Source: Nocardioides sp. Iso805N (GTDB lineage: Bacteria; Actinomycetota; Actinomycetes; Propionibacteriales; Nocardioidaceae). Taken from it: a DNA stretch of 64,000 bases. Positions 1 through 9,175 of this stretch are shown here, in pieces. Position 1 is the first letter of the stretch. Each line of letters begins with the position of its first letter. The stretch covers positions 186,001-250,000 of the forward strand of contig NZ_KB822576.1 of assembly GCF_000364605.1 (NCBI RefSeq), given 5' to 3'. The notes beneath the pieces were generated by a model. It had not been told where the DNA came from, did no database searches, and saw nothing but the letters and a program-made list of their open reading frames with translations. A program made the position numbers and the translations under genes.

Positions 1-465
1 GTGCTTCTTCGGGATCGCACCACCTTCCCGCTTCCCGGCCTCGGGGATCACCCCCTCCTGCTCGCGGACTCACCAGTCGTCAAGATCGCCCAGGAGACGC
101 TCACGGCCGGCCAGGTGTACCGGTCGTTCCTGTGGCCGACGCACGACGGTGCCGGAGCCACCGGTCACGCGCGCATGACGGTGCTGGCTGCGACTGAGGA
201 ACCGGCCTTCGTGCTCGGCACGCTCCTGGTGACGCCGGATGCGGGCTGCCGAGGCCTCACCCCGCGCGAGCTCCAGGTGCTCGGGCTGCTGGTCGAGGGC
301 AGCTCGAACCAGCAGATCGCGAAGAGGCTGGCCGTAGCGCCCCGCACCGTCGCTGCGCACCTGGAGCACCTGCTGGACAAGATGCAGGCGCCCACGAGGA
401 CCCTGGCTGCGGTCCGGGCCGAGCGGGAGGGCTGCTACGTCCCTGCATCGCCAGGTGCGGCCTGA
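1..465 (+). CDS. LuxR-type transcriptional regulator, C-terminal part (5' end outside window)
   Basis: The visible 154 residues end in a LuxR/GerE helix-turn-helix (about residues 85-150): LTPRELQVLGLL, then QQIAKRLAVAPRTVAAHLEH, the usual recognition-helix pattern of this family. The part before it resembles a degenerate sensor region and has no recognisable ligand motif. The frame is open from base 1, so the GTG there cannot be taken as the start; the protein probably extends upstream. It converges on the MFS gene, with a 78-nt gap. The regulatory target is unknown. Confidence 0.75.
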   Translation: MLLRDRTTFPLPGLGDHPLLLADSPVVKIAQETLTAGQVYRSFLWPTHDGAGATGHARMTVLAATEEPAFVLGTLLVTPDAGCRGLTPRELQVLGLLVEGSSNQQIAKRLAVAPRTVAAHLEHLLDKMQAPTRTLAAVRAEREGCYVPASPGAA

Positions 466-543
466 CCGACCCCTACCGCCCGCGCTGACCCATAGCAGGC
501 GGAGGGTGGCCTCTCGACACCGTCACGGAGTCTGGCGGTGGCC

Positions 544-1839
544 TCAGATCGCGGCGCGGACCATGCTGTCGCCGGAGTCGACCGCCGCACGCTTCACCTG
601 CGCCCGGATCACCCGACGCTGGCGCAGGATCATGACGGTGCCCAGTCCCCACACGAGGTACTGGAAGGACATCGCCCAGTGGAATGCGGAGTCGGTGTAG
701 GTGGTGCCGCCACCGGGGGTGCGCCAGTCGAGGATGAACCCGACGGCCACGATGGTGATCAGCGCGGCGACGAAGCCGGCCACGTTGATGATGCCGCTCG
801 CGCTGGCCAGTCGGTGACCCGGGTTGCTGGTGCGGCCGACGTCGAAGCCGATCATCGACCCCGGACCGCCACACCCGGCCACGAAGACGGTGATGGCAAG
901 CAGCCAGTACGGCGCATGGCCGGGCCAGAGCAGCACCACCGTCCAGCTCGCGACGATCGCGGCGACGATGCACAGGGCCAGCGACGAGCGATGCCACGGA
1001 TGCCGTCCGACCAACCAGCCGAGGACCGGGCCGGCGACGATGTTCGCCACCACGATCAGACTCAGCAGGCTGCCAGCGGCACCGTCGGAGAGGTGCTCGC
1101 CCTCGACGAAGAACGGGTAGCCCCACAGCAGCGCGAGCACGGTCGCGCTGAACGGCGTGGTGAAGTGCACCCAGAACCCGAGTCGGGTCCCCGGCTGGTC
1201 CCAGGCGGCGCGCAGGTTGCGTCCGAGGTCGGGGAGGCTCAGCGCCGTACCCCGGTGGTTGCGTGACCCAGGCGTGTCCCGCAGGAAGAGCAGCAGCGGC
1301 ACCAGCAGGACGGGGCCGGCCCCGGCAGCAATCAGGTACGCCGCATGCCAACCCAGGTGGCTCAGCGCCCACGTCATCGGTACGGCCGCGAACAGCGCGC
1401 CCAGCTGGCCGACGTTTCCGGTCAGCTGGGTGACCAGCGGGATCCGCCGCAGCGGGAACCATGCGCTGACCAGCCGCAGCACGCAGATGAAGGTCATCGC
1501 GTCGCCCATCCCGACGAACACGCGCGCGACCAGCGCCTCCGGGTACGTCGTGGCCAACGCGAAGCCGGTCTGCGCCGCGCTCATCACCAGCAGACCGCCG
1601 ATGAGCACCGTCCGCGACCCGAACCTGTCGACCATCAGGCCGACGGGGATCTGCATGCCTGCGTAGACCAGCAGCTGCAGCATCGCGAACGTCGCGAGCT
1701 GTCCGGCGCTAATGTGGAATCGGTCGGTCGCGATGAGCCCGGCGACAGCGAGGCTGCTGCGGTTGAAGACGGCCAGCAGGTAGACCGCGACTCCTGCGCC
1801 CCACACGAGCCAGGCTCGCGAGGCGGGGGCGGGATTCAT
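544..1839 (-). CDS. MFS transporter (12 TM)
   Basis: This 431-residue hydrophobic protein has the major facilitator layout: an N-terminal six-helix bundle, a central charged loop around residues 190-210 (DTPGSRNHRGTALS), and a second bundle. A motif-A-like sequence, VDRFGSRT, follows TM2. The length is typical of a complete MFS permease. The substrate cannot be read from the sequence; nitrate/nitrite or organic-anion porter subfamilies are possible. The ATG is supported by a TAAAAT box 6 nt upstream, so the mRNA is probably leaderless. It stands alone, convergent with the LuxR gene and downstream of uvrB on the same strand but separated by a hairpin. Confidence 0.8.
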   Translation of the reverse strand: MNPAPASRAWLVWGAGVAVYLLAVFNRSSLAVAGLIATDRFHISAGQLATFAMLQLLVYAGMQIPVGLMVDRFGSRTVLIGGLLVMSAAQTGFALATTYPEALVARVFVGMGDAMTFICVLRLVSAWFPLRRIPLVTQLTGNVGQLGALFAAVPMTWALSHLGWHAAYLIAAGAGPVLLVPLLLFLRDTPGSRNHRGTALSLPDLGRNLRAAWDQPGTRLGFWVHFTTPFSATVLALLWGYPFFVEGEHLSDGAAGSLLSLIVVANIVAGPVLGWLVGRHPWHRSSLALCIVAAIVASWTVVLLWPGHAPYWLLAITVFVAGCGGPGSMIGFDVGRTSNPGHRLASASGIINVAGFVAALITIVAVGFILDWRTPGGGTTYTDSAFHWAMSFQYLVWGLGTVMILRQRRVIRAQVKRAAVDSGDSMVRAAI

Positions 1840-1845
1840 CGCTTG

Positions 1846-1851
1846 ATTTTA
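1846..1851 (-). promoter_or_regulatory. -10 box of the MFS gene, leaderless
   Basis: TAAAAT on the minus strand, followed by 6 nt and the ATG at 1839. The predicted +1 is the first base of the start codon. No clear -35 is visible. Confidence 0.6.
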
Positions 1852-1955
1852 TGCCCGCGGTCGGAGGCGGGCGAAATTCAACTAGTGGGCGCTCTGTCGC
1901 TCGCGCTCACTCAGTCGCCGGCGCTGGCTTCGCTCGCGCAGCGTCCGCGTTCGTC

Positions 1956-1995
1956 GGGAGAGCACCACCGCCCGTTCCTCGGCGGGCGCTCTCCC
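1956..1995 (-). terminator. Hairpin just downstream of uvrB
   Basis: GGGAGAGC (1956-1963) pairs with GCTCTCCC (1988-1995), and inside it GCCCG (1970-1974) pairs with CGGGC (1983-1987), leaving a 6-nt bulge. It lies 3 nt past the uvrB stop and lacks a T tract, as is common for actinobacterial terminators. The rest of the 1852-1955 gap is a low-complexity GC stretch with repeated GCTCGCGC words and no gene that I can support. Confidence 0.55.
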
Positions 1996-1998
1996 TCC

Positions 1999-4125
1999 TC
2001 ACTTCGTTGCTTCCATCATCTGACGGAGCTCCTTCTTGAGGTCGCCGATCTCGTCGCGCAGCCGGGCCGCCACCTCGAACTGCAGCTCGGCGGCGGCGCC
2101 CCTCATCTGCTCGGTGAGGTCCTGGATCAGCTGAGCGAGGTCGGCCGAGGGCAGGCCCACCAGGCCGTGCTCGCGAGCCTCGGCGGCGCGGTCGCCGAGC
2201 ACCGGCGTCGGAGACTTCTTCCGCACACCACCGGCACGGCCCTTGGCCTCGGTGCCCGCCCAGGTCTGAAGCAGGGCGTCGGTGTCCTCACCCTCACGGG
2301 CGAGCATGTCGGTGATGTCGGCGATCTTCTTGCGCAGCGGCTGCGGGTCGATGCCGCGCTCGGTGTTGTAGGCGACCTGGATCGCCCGGCGGCGGTTGGT
2401 CTCATCGATGGCGGACTCCATCGAGGGGGTGATCCTGTCGGCGTACATGTGGACCTGGCCGGACACGTTGCGGGCCGCTCGGCCGATCGTCTGGATCAGC
2501 GACTTGTCCGAGCGCAGGAAGCCCTCCTTGTCGGCGTCCAGGATCGCCACCAGCGAGACCTCCGGAAGGTCGAGACCCTCGCGCAGCAGGTTGATGCCGA
2601 CAAGCACGTCGTACTCGCCCAGACGGAGGTCGCGCAGCAGCTCCACCCGCTTGAGGGTGTCGACCTCGGAGTGCAGGTAGCGGGTGCGGATGCCGGCGTC
2701 GAGGAGGTAGTCGGTCAGGTCCTCCGACATCTTCTTGGTCAAGGTGGTGACCAGGACGCGCTCGTTCTTCTCGGTGCGCAGCTTGATCTCGTGGATCAGG
2801 TCGTCGATCTGGCCCTTGGTCGGCTTCACGACAACCTCGGGGTCGACCAGTCCGGTCGGACGGATGATCTGCTGGACGGTGTCTCCCCCGACCTTGTCGA
2901 GCTCGTAGTCGCCGGGCGTTGCCGACAGGTAAATCGTCTGGCCGATCCGCTCCAGGAACTCCTCCCAGCGCAGTGGCCGGTTGTCCATCGCGCTCGGCAG
3001 CCGGAAGCCGTGGTCGACCAGGTTGCGCTTGCGGGACATGTCGCCTTCATACATGCCGCCGACCTGCGGCACCGCCACGTGCGACTCGTCCACCACCAGC
3101 ACGAAGTCCTCGGGGAAGTAGTCGAGCAGACAGTTGGGCGCACTCCCCCGACTGCGGCCGTCGATGTGCATCGAGTAGTTCTCGATGCCGGAGCAGGAGC
3201 CGACCTGACGCATCATCTCGATGTCGTAGGTGGTGCGCATCCGCAGTCGCTGGGCCTCCAGCAGCTTGCCCTCGCGCTCGAACTTGGCGAGCTGCTCCTC
3301 GAGCTCCCGCTCGATGCCGTTGATCGCACGCTCCATCCGCTCGGGGCCGGCGACGTAGTGGGTGGCCGGGAAGACGTAGAGCTCCTTGTCCTCGGTGATG
3401 ACCTCGCCGGTGACCGCGTGCAGCGTCATCAGCCGCTCGATCTCATCGCCGAAGAACTCGATCCTGACGGCGTGCTCCTCGTAGACCGGGAAGATCTCCA
3501 GGGTGTCCCCGCGCACCCGGAAAGTGCCGCGGGTGAAGGCCATGTCGTTGCGGGTGTACTGGATCTCCACCAACCGGCGCAGGATCGAGTCCCGATCGTG
3601 CTCCTCGCCGACGCGCAGCCGGAGCATCCTGTCGACGTACTCCTGCGGGGTGCCCAGACCGTAGATGCAGGAGACCGTGGAGACGACGATGACGTCGCGC
3701 CGGGTCAGCAGCGAGTTGGTCGCCGAGTGACGCAGCCGCTCCACCTCCTCGTTGATCGAGGAGTCCTTCTCGATGTAGGTGTCCGTCTGCGGGACGTAGG
3801 CCTCGGGCTGGTAGTAGTCGTAGTAGCTGACGAAGTATTCGACAGCGTTCTCCGGGAAGAGCTGGCGCAGCTCGTTGGCGAACTGCGCGGCGAGCGTCTT
3901 GTTGGGTTGGAGCACCAGCACCGGGCGCTGCAGCTGCTCGGTCACCCACGCGACGGTGGCCGTCTTGCCGGTGCCGGTGGCGCCCAGCAGCACGACGTCC
4001 TCCACCCCGGCCTTGATCCGCTTGGAGATCTCGGCGATCGCCGCCGGCTGATCACCGCCGGGCTCATAGTCGGAGATGACGTCGAACGGCGCCACTCGGC
4101 GCTCGAGATCAGTCACGGGTCGCAT
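1999..4125 (-). CDS. uvrB: UvrABC excision nuclease subunit B
   Basis: UvrB is the damage-verifying helicase-like subunit of nucleotide excision repair; it is loaded by UvrA and recruits UvrC. The 708 residues match the family length. Visible elements are Walker A GATGTGKT (residues 48-55), the beta-hairpin region beginning [16 protein letters not shown], helicase motif II DESH (346-349), motif [11 protein letters not shown], and a C-terminal UVR domain ([19 protein letters not shown]) that binds UvrC. A longer open frame exists upstream, but the ATG at 4125 gives the canonical N-terminus and sits 6 nt after a TACGCT -10 box, so the transcript is predicted leaderless. No SOS (LexA) box was noticed upstream. 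Confidence 0.97.
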   Translation of the reverse strand: MRPVTDLERRVAPFDVISDYEPGGDQPAAIAEISKRIKAGVEDVVLLGATGTGKTATVAWVTEQLQRPVLVLQPNKTLAAQFANELRQLFPENAVEYFVSYYDYYQPEAYVPQTDTYIEKDSSINEEVERLRHSATNSLLTRRDVIVVSTVSCIYGLGTPQEYVDRMLRLRVGEEHDRDSILRRLVEIQYTRNDMAFTRGTFRVRGDTLEIFPVYEEHAVRIEFFGDEIERLMTLHAVTGEVITEDKELYVFPATHYVAGPERMERAINGIERELEEQLAKFEREGKLLEAQRLRMRTTYDIEMMRQVGSCSGIENYSMHIDGRSRGSAPNCLLDYFPEDFVLVVDESHVAVPQVGGMYEGDMSRKRNLVDHGFRLPSAMDNRPLRWEEFLERIGQTIYLSATPGDYELDKVGGDTVQQIIRPTGLVDPEVVVKPTKGQIDDLIHEIKLRTEKNERVLVTTLTKKMSEDLTDYLLDAGIRTRYLHSEVDTLKRVELLRDLRLGEYDVLVGINLLREGLDLPEVSLVAILDADKEGFLRSDKSLIQTIGRAARNVSGQVHMYADRITPSMESAIDETNRRRAIQVAYNTERGIDPQPLRKKIADITDMLAREGEDTDALLQTWAGTEAKGRAGGVRKKSPTPVLGDRAAEAREHGLVGLPSADLAQLIQDLTEQMRGAAAELQFEVAARLRDEIGDLKKELRQMMEATK

Positions 4126-4131
4126 ACCCCG

Positions 4132-4137
4132 AGCGTA
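4132..4137 (-). promoter_or_regulatory. -10 box of uvrB, leaderless
   Basis: TACGCT on the minus strand ends 6 nt before the uvrB ATG. The divergent PLD gene has its own -10 64 bp away (4201-4206). Confidence 0.6.
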
Positions 4138-4200
4138 CGTCCGCCCACCGACAGGATTGGATCCAGCCCGACCGGCCCGGTCCCTGCCGTGCGCGTGCCC

Positions 4201-4206
4201 TAGATT
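4201..4206 (+). promoter_or_regulatory. -10 box of the PLD-like gene, leaderless
   Basis: TAGATT, then 6 nt, then the GTG at 4213. The predicted +1 coincides with the start codon, which supports this GTG as the translation start. Confidence 0.65.
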
Positions 4207-4212
4207 GGCAGC

Positions 4213-5466
4213 GTGAGAGCACCCGACATCGAGCGGCTCGCCCGCGTGCTGCGCCGTACTCTCCTGGCCGTCGTCGTCACTCCGGTGGCACTGGCGGTCG
4301 TGATGACGCTGGTGGACGCCTACCGCAGCCGGGGCAAGAAGCCCAAGCCCTTTCCTGTCACGCCCCCGCGTGCCACCGCGGTGGGCGAGGGCACGATCAC
4401 CACCTACACCTTCGGCCAGGATCTCTACGCCGACATGATCCGGGCGATCGAGGACGCGCAGCGGCAGGTTCTCTTCGAGAGCTACATCTGGAAGGGCGAC
4501 GAGGTCGGCCAGCGGTTCAAGATCGCCCTGATGGACGCGGCCGCCCGAGGGGTCGAGGTCTACTGCGTCTTCGACTCCTTCGCCAACCTGGTCGTGCCGC
4601 CACGGTTCAAGCGCATGCCGGCGGGCATCAAGGTGCTCCGATACCCCGTCTACCCGGCCGGCTGGCGGTTCTTCGACTTCCGTCGCTACGGCCGCGACCA
4701 CCGCAAGATCCTGGTCGTCGACGAGACCGCCGCGTTCATCGGTGGCTACAACATCGGCACTGCTTACGCGACCGAGTGGCGCGACACCCACCTGCGCATC
4801 ACGGGCCCTGGGGTGGTCGACCTCAAGCGCGCGTTCGCCGACTTCTGGAACCTCAACCGCCGCAAGCGACTCGGCGCCTCACAGCCGCCGCTGCTCATCG
4901 AGGCACCGAGCGCGTGGGAGGCGACGATCCGGTTCCACCGCAACGTGCCGCGACTGATGATGTTCCCGGTCCGCGCGATGTACCTCGAGGCGATCAACCG
5001 CGCCTCCACCAACATCTGGTTGACCACCGCCTACTTCCTGCCCGACCAGGACTTCGTGGACGCGCTCAAGGATGCGGCCCAGCGCGGCGTCGACGTACGG
5101 GTGCTGCTGCCACTGAAGTCCAACCACGTCGTCACCGACTGGATCAGCCGCGGCTACTTCGCCCAGCTCCTCGACGCCGGCGTACGGATCTTCCGGTTCC
5201 GCGACGCGATGATCCACGCGAAGACCGCGACCGTGGACGGAAGCTGGACGACGGTCGGTACGGCGAACATCGATCGCCTCAGCCTGTCCGGGAACTATGA
5301 GATCAACGTCGAGGTGATCGACCATGCGCTCGCTGAGTCGATGGAGGAGATCTTCACCACCGACTGCACGAACAGCCTCGAGCTGACCATGGCCGAATGG
5401 CAGGCGCGCGACGTCCACCGCAAGTTCACCGAGTTCGTGCTGACTCCGCTGCGGCCGTTCCTCTAG
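4213..5466 (+). CDS. Phospholipase D-like protein (cardiolipin synthase type)
   Basis: This 417-residue protein has one N-terminal membrane helix (about residues 15-37) and two HKD half-sites: H163-R-K165 with D170, and H335-A-K337 with D342, each followed by the usual G-x-x-N strand (GGYNIG and GTANID). This is the layout of bacterial cardiolipin synthases and related PLD-superfamily phosphatidyltransferases, which join phosphatidyl groups at the membrane. The single helix and the length differ from classic ClsA (two helices), so the exact reaction is inferred. It is divergent from uvrB, is transcribed alone, and ends at a strong hairpin shared with the convergent glycosylase. Confidence 0.85.
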   Translation: MRAPDIERLARVLRRTLLAVVVTPVALAVVMTLVDAYRSRGKKPKPFPVTPPRATAVGEGTITTYTFGQDLYADMIRAIEDAQRQVLFESYIWKGDEVGQRFKIALMDAAARGVEVYCVFDSFANLVVPPRFKRMPAGIKVLRYPVYPAGWRFFDFRRYGRDHRKILVVDETAAFIGGYNIGTAYATEWRDTHLRITGPGVVDLKRAFADFWNLNRRKRLGASQPPLLIEAPSAWEATIRFHRNVPRLMMFPVRAMYLEAINRASTNIWLTTAYFLPDQDFVDALKDAAQRGVDVRVLLPLKSNHVVTDWISRGYFAQLLDAGVRIFRFRDAMIHAKTATVDGSWTTVGTANIDRLSLSGNYEINVEVIDHALAESMEEIFTTDCTNSLELTMAEWQARDVHRKFTEFVLTPLRPFL

Positions 5467-5488
5467 GCGCCTGCCGCAGCGCCCGCGC

Positions 5489-5540
5489 CCCGTACGAAAC
5501 GGTGGCCGACACGCCGGTAGCGACCACCGTTCCGTACGGG
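5489..5540. terminator. Bidirectional terminator between convergent genes
   Basis: A 17-nt inverted repeat (5489-5505 and 5524-5540) with one mismatch: CCCGTACGAAACGGTGG against CCACCGTTCCGTACGGG, with an 18-nt loop. It fills the gap between the PLD and glycosylase stop codons. Confidence 0.75.
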
Positions 5541-5557
5541 ACGCGTGGCTGTCGGCG

Positions 5558-6469
5558 TCAAGGCAGGTGCGTGCGCGGCGCCATCCGCGGGCCGCGGCGC
5601 GGGCGTGATCCGCGGGCCCGGTACAGGAGCCGCACCACGCGCCCCCGGTGCGGCCGGTACGGCGCCAGGAACGTCCTCAGCTGCTCGTCGTCCCACGGCT
5701 CGCCCGTCACCGCCCAGCCGACGTCCTTGGCCACGTGATAGTCGCCGTAGCTGACGGCATCGGGGTCGCCGTGCGCGCGCTGACGCACCTCGGCAGCGGT
5801 CCACTCGCCGATGCCGGGCAGGCTGGTCAGCCGGCGCTCGACCTCCTCACCGGGCAGGCCGACCGTGCGTTCGAGGCTGTCGGCGACGCGGGCGGCGGTG
5901 ACGAGGGCGCGGGAGCGCGCGGGGTCCACGTGCATCCGCAGCCACCACCAGCTGGGCACCTGGCGGATCACTGACGCGGTCGGCTGCACGCGCAGCCGGA
6001 TCTGTGCGGCGGCGGGGCCGGGTGCGGGCTCGCCGTACCTGTTGACGAGGTGGCGATAGCCGGCGAAGGCCTCCTGCCCGGTCACCTTCTGCTCCAGGAT
6101 CGCCGGGACCAGCGCCTCCAGCACCAGGCCGGTGCGGCCGATCCGGGGCACGCCGAAGTGCTGGAGGGCTGCCTGCAGCAGGTCGTCCTCCGGAGCGAAG
6201 CCGGCCGCATCGTCCTCGGCGCCGAGCATGGCCGGCAGGCTGTCGAGCGCCCAGGTCGCCCCGCTGCCCCAGGCCGTCGCCTCGACGTCTCCCCCACGCT
6301 CGCCGCGGGCGCGGATCGCAAGCGTGGCCGGTCCGTCCGGCGTGCGGATGCCGCGCCAGTGCACGCCGTCGACCAGGCGGTAGGTCGGGTCGCCCGGGCC
6401 GCGCCGGTGGATCAGCAGGGCGCCGAGGTCGAGGTCGTACGGCGGGACCCACGCGCGGGTCAGGCTCAT
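5558..6469 (-). CDS. DNA-3-methyladenine glycosylase family protein (AlkA/HhH-GPD)
   Basis: This 303-residue protein has a helix-hairpin-helix (LTSLPGIGEWTAAEVRQRA, about residues 215-233), followed by DAVSYGDYHVAKDVG, which carries the Asp position of the HhH-GPD glycosylase superfamily. The N-terminal third resembles the AlkA-like beta domain. Such enzymes remove alkylated or deaminated bases in base-excision repair. It is divergent from the ATP-dependent ligase, with 57 bp between start codons, which suggests a DNA-repair pair. Substrate range cannot be stated. The start ATG is placed 8 nt after a TAGGGT box. Confidence 0.8.
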   Translation of the reverse strand: MSLTRAWVPPYDLDLGALLIHRRGPGDPTYRLVDGVHWRGIRTPDGPATLAIRARGERGGDVEATAWGSGATWALDSLPAMLGAEDDAAGFAPEDDLLQAALQHFGVPRIGRTGLVLEALVPAILEQKVTGQEAFAGYRHLVNRYGEPAPGPAAAQIRLRVQPTASVIRQVPSWWWLRMHVDPARSRALVTAARVADSLERTVGLPGEEVERRLTSLPGIGEWTAAEVRQRAHGDPDAVSYGDYHVAKDVGWAVTGEPWDDEQLRTFLAPYRPHRGRVVRLLYRARGSRPRRGPRMAPRTHLP

Positions 6470-6477
6470 GACGGTTC

Positions 6478-6483
6478 ACCCTA
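6478..6483 (-). promoter_or_regulatory. -10 box of the glycosylase gene
   Basis: TAGGGT on the minus strand, 8 nt before the ATG. The predicted 5' leader is at most one or two nucleotides. Confidence 0.5.
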
Positions 6484-6526
6484 CGCAAGCGCTGGAACTG
6501 TCGGAGGTCTCGGCTTTGATAGGGAC

Positions 6527-8059
6527 ATGCAGCTGAGCACGCTTGTCGCCACCTCCGCCGCGGTCGCAGCGACCCGCTCGCGCAAGGCCAAGGTGGCCTC
6601 GCTGGCCTCCTGCCTGGTCCAGGCCGGTTCCGATGAGCTGCCCGTCGTGGTGTCCTACCTGGGCGGCGCGCTGCTCCAGCGGCGGACCGGGCTGGGCTGG
6701 CGATCGCTGACCACCCTGCCGGCGCCGGCCTCCTCCTCGACGCTGAAGGTTCAGGACGTGCACGAGGCTTTCGAGCGGATCTCGCTGCTGGCAGGTGCCG
6801 GCTCGGCAGCGGCGCGGGCCGCCGCGGTGGTGGAGCTGTTCGGGCGGGCGAGTGCCGAGGAGCAGGCGTGGCTGCGCGGGCTGGTCACCGGCGAGGTGCG
6901 CCAAGGTGCCCTCGACTCACTGGTGCAGGAGGCGCTGGCGAGTGCCGCCGAGGTGTCGCTGGCCTCCGTGCGTCGCGCGGCGATGCTGGCGGGCTCGACG
7001 GTCGCGATCGCGGCGCGGGCCTTCGAGGGCGAGCAGGCGCTGGGCCAGGTCGGGCTGGTCGTCGGCCGGCCGGTGCTGCCCATGCTTGCCTCCAGTGCGC
7101 CATCGGTGGCCGAGGCGATCGCCAAGGTCGCCGGTCCGAGCGCCGGCGCAATCGCCGTGGACGCCAAGCTCGACGGCATCCGGATCCAAGTGCACCGCGA
7201 CGGCGACGACGTGCTGGTCGCCACCCGCACGCTGGACGACATCACCGCGCGCCTGCCGGAGGTGGTCGCGGTGGCCCGGTCGCTGCCGCTGCAGCGCTGC
7301 GTGCTCGACGGCGAAGCGATGACCCTGGACGACGGCGGTCGGCCCCGACCGTTCCAGGAGACCGCTTCCCGGACGGCCACGCACGGTGACTCGGCCGCGC
7401 GGGTCGCGCCCTACTTCTTCGACGTGGTGCACCTCGACGGCCGTGACCTCCATGACCTGCCGCTGCGCGACCGGCTCGCGGTGCTGGACTCCATCGTGCC
7501 CGAGGAGCACCGGGTGGAGCGCCTGGTCACCGACGACGTCGCAGCTGCGGAGACCTTCGCCGCGCAGACCCTGCGCTCAGGCCACGAGGGCGTGGTGGTC
7601 AAGTCGCTCGACGCCACCTGGGAAGCCGGCCGACGCGGCTCCGGCTGGATCAAGGTCAAACCTGTGCACACCCTCGACCTGGTGGTGATCGCGGTGGAGT
7701 GGGGCTCGGGCCGACGCCGCGGCTGGCTCTCCAACATCCATCTCGCCGCCCGTGACCCGGACACCGACGGCTGGGTGATGCTGGGCAAGACGTTCAAAGG
7801 GATGACCGACGAGATGCTGCGTTGGCAGACGGAGCGGTTCACCGAGCTCGCCACGGAGGGAACCGACGGCTGGGTGGTGCCGGTGCGACCGGCCCAGGTC
7901 GTCGAGATCGCCTTCGACGGCCTCCAGCGCTCCACCCGCTATGCCGGCGGCCTCGCCCTGAGGTTCGCCCGGGTGGTCCGCTACCGCGACGACAAGCGAC
8001 CCGAGGACGCCGACACGATCGCCACCGTCCGTTCGCTGATCGCCGGCGAGCAACACTGA
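6527..8059 (+). CDS. ligB: ATP-dependent DNA ligase (LigB type)
   Basis: This 510-residue ligase has the actinobacterial LigB/archaeal-type arrangement: an N-terminal DNA-binding domain (1-190), an adenylation domain with the nucleophile K214 in the KLDG motif (AVDAKLDGIR), the downstream motifs FFDVVHLDG and GHEGVVVKS, GSGWIKVKP (motif V lysines), then a C-terminal OB domain. It seals nicks using ATP and is additional to the NAD-dependent LigA expected elsewhere. The ATG at 6527 is close behind an AGGGAC purine stretch; the nearest -10-like hexamer (TTTGAT) is off-consensus, so leaderless initiation is less certain here than for its neighbours. M. tuberculosis LigB is about the same size. 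Confidence 0.93.
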   Translation: MQLSTLVATSAAVAATRSRKAKVASLASCLVQAGSDELPVVVSYLGGALLQRRTGLGWRSLTTLPAPASSSTLKVQDVHEAFERISLLAGAGSAAARAAAVVELFGRASAEEQAWLRGLVTGEVRQGALDSLVQEALASAAEVSLASVRRAAMLAGSTVAIAARAFEGEQALGQVGLVVGRPVLPMLASSAPSVAEAIAKVAGPSAGAIAVDAKLDGIRIQVHRDGDDVLVATRTLDDITARLPEVVAVARSLPLQRCVLDGEAMTLDDGGRPRPFQETASRTATHGDSAARVAPYFFDVVHLDGRDLHDLPLRDRLAVLDSIVPEEHRVERLVTDDVAAAETFAAQTLRSGHEGVVVKSLDATWEAGRRGSGWIKVKPVHTLDLVVIAVEWGSGRRRGWLSNIHLAARDPDTDGWVMLGKTFKGMTDEMLRWQTERFTELATEGTDGWVVPVRPAQVVEIAFDGLQRSTRYAGGLALRFARVVRYRDDKRPEDADTIATVRSLIAGEQH

Positions 8060-8135
8060 CCGCTCGCGGGCACCATCGCACCCAGCGCGGCAGTGGGCCG
8101 GACGGCCTTCCTGCAACTCCCGGTGTCACACGTCG

Positions 8136-8141
8136 TACAGT
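8136..8141 (+). promoter_or_regulatory. -10 box of the TetR gene, leaderless
   Basis: TACAGT, then 7 nt, then the ATG at 8149. Confidence 0.6.
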
Positions 8142-8148
8142 TCTTCGC

Positions 8149-8880
8149 ATGAGTCCGCAGACCGAGCCGACGGACCGCCCTGAGGAGTCAGCCGGCAAGA
8201 CCAGCAACGACGTGCCCAAGGACGGCCGTCGCTCAGCGGCCGCGGCCCGGCGCCGAGCGCGCGAGGCCGAGATCATCCAGGCCACGCGAGAGCTGTTCGA
8301 CCAGCGCGGGCTGCGTGACGCCCAGATCGAGGACATCGCGCGCGCCGTCGGCATCAACCGGGCGATCGTCTACCGGCACTTCACCGGCAAGGAGGAGATC
8401 TTCGCGCTCACCCTCGTCGACTACCTCGAGGAGCTGCGAGCAGCGCTGGTCGCGGCTGACCCTACGGACGCCGACGCCACGGAGCGGCTGCGGGCGGTGG
8501 TCGGCGCGTTCGTCGAGTACGGCGTGCGCTACCCCGCCTTCGTCGACTGCGCCCACGCGCTGATGCGCCGACGCGGCCCCGAGCTGTTCGACGAGATCTC
8601 GGAGAGCGCGATGTTCCGGCTCGGCCGCGCGATGGCGGGCGCGATGGGCCCGCTGCGACGGCTGCTCGAGGACGGCACCGCCGCCGGCGACTTCGCCGTC
8701 GAGGACTCCACCCTGCTCGCCAACATGCTCTACGGCGTCGGCCTCGGCGCCCTGCAGCTCGCGCACGTGGGCATCCTGGTCGCGGAGACGTCTCCCGGCG
8801 TACCGACCGTCGCGACGCTCTCCCCCGAGCAGGTCCGGGACCATTTCGTCACGGCCGCCATCGCCCTCGCCAAGGGCTGA
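8149..8880 (+). CDS. TetR-family transcriptional regulator
   Basis: This 243-residue protein has a 35-40 residue charged N-terminal tail, then the TetR helix-turn-helix: AREAEIIQATRELFDQRGLR, followed by IEDIARAVGINRAIVYRHFT and the KEEIF motif. The rest is an all-helical ligand domain. The start at 8149 follows a TACAGT box by 7 nt. The gene follows ligB by 89 nt with its own promoter. No palindromic operator was recognised next to it, and the ligand and targets are unknown. Confidence 0.85.
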   Translation: MSPQTEPTDRPEESAGKTSNDVPKDGRRSAAAARRRAREAEIIQATRELFDQRGLRDAQIEDIARAVGINRAIVYRHFTGKEEIFALTLVDYLEELRAALVAADPTDADATERLRAVVGAFVEYGVRYPAFVDCAHALMRRRGPELFDEISESAMFRLGRAMAGAMGPLRRLLEDGTAAGDFAVEDSTLLANMLYGVGLGALQLAHVGILVAETSPGVPTVATLSPEQVRDHFVTAAIALAKG

Positions 8881-8917
8881 GCGCACGTTCCGCCGACAGG
8901 CCAGGCAGCACTGCGGC

Positions 8918-9103
8918 TCAGGGGCGCACGCTGTTCGTCACGCCCTGCTCCGCCGGCACCCCCGCCTTCTGCGCCAACAGGAATCCGGCCACCAGCGCCA
9001 ACAGCAGCGCGATCAGGGCGGCGATCGCGTGGTGGCGCCGTACGGAGCGCACCCGGCGCTCACCGCCGGCCGCCACCCCGGCACCGCTCTCCCGAAGAGA
9101 CAT
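8918..9103 (-). CDS. Small membrane protein, function unknown
   Basis: A 61-residue reading frame with one clear membrane helix (AIAALIALLLALVAGFLLAQ, about residues 27-46), a basic segment before it (RRVRSVRRHH, positive-inside) and a short polar C-terminus. It lies 72 nt downstream of the kinase gene on the same strand. Its 5' flank (TACCTCCCGTGCGTGATG) is almost identical to the flank of the kinase start, which supports both starts. I do not recognise a family. A chance frame is possible. Confidence 0.45.
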   Translation of the reverse strand: MSLRESGAGVAAGGERRVRSVRRHHAIAALIALLLALVAGFLLAQKAGVPAEQGVTNSVRP

Positions 9104-9175
9104 CACGCACGGGAGGTATCCCCTCGGCGCAGTTCGATGCAGCGGTTCGCGACCGGCCTAGACCGGTCGAGGCGA

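Noticed and set aside
1852..1955. GC-rich repeats upstream of the uvrB hairpin as a mobile element
   Set aside because: Only short repeated GCTCGCGC words, no inverted ends or second copy in the window.
1345..4203. 952-codon open frame antisense to uvrB and the MFS gene
   Set aside because: Shadow frame caused by GC-rich codon bias; uvrB on the other strand has full motifs.
4126..4212. LexA/SOS box upstream of uvrB
   Set aside because: No GAAC-N4-GTTC-like site seen in the 87-bp gap.
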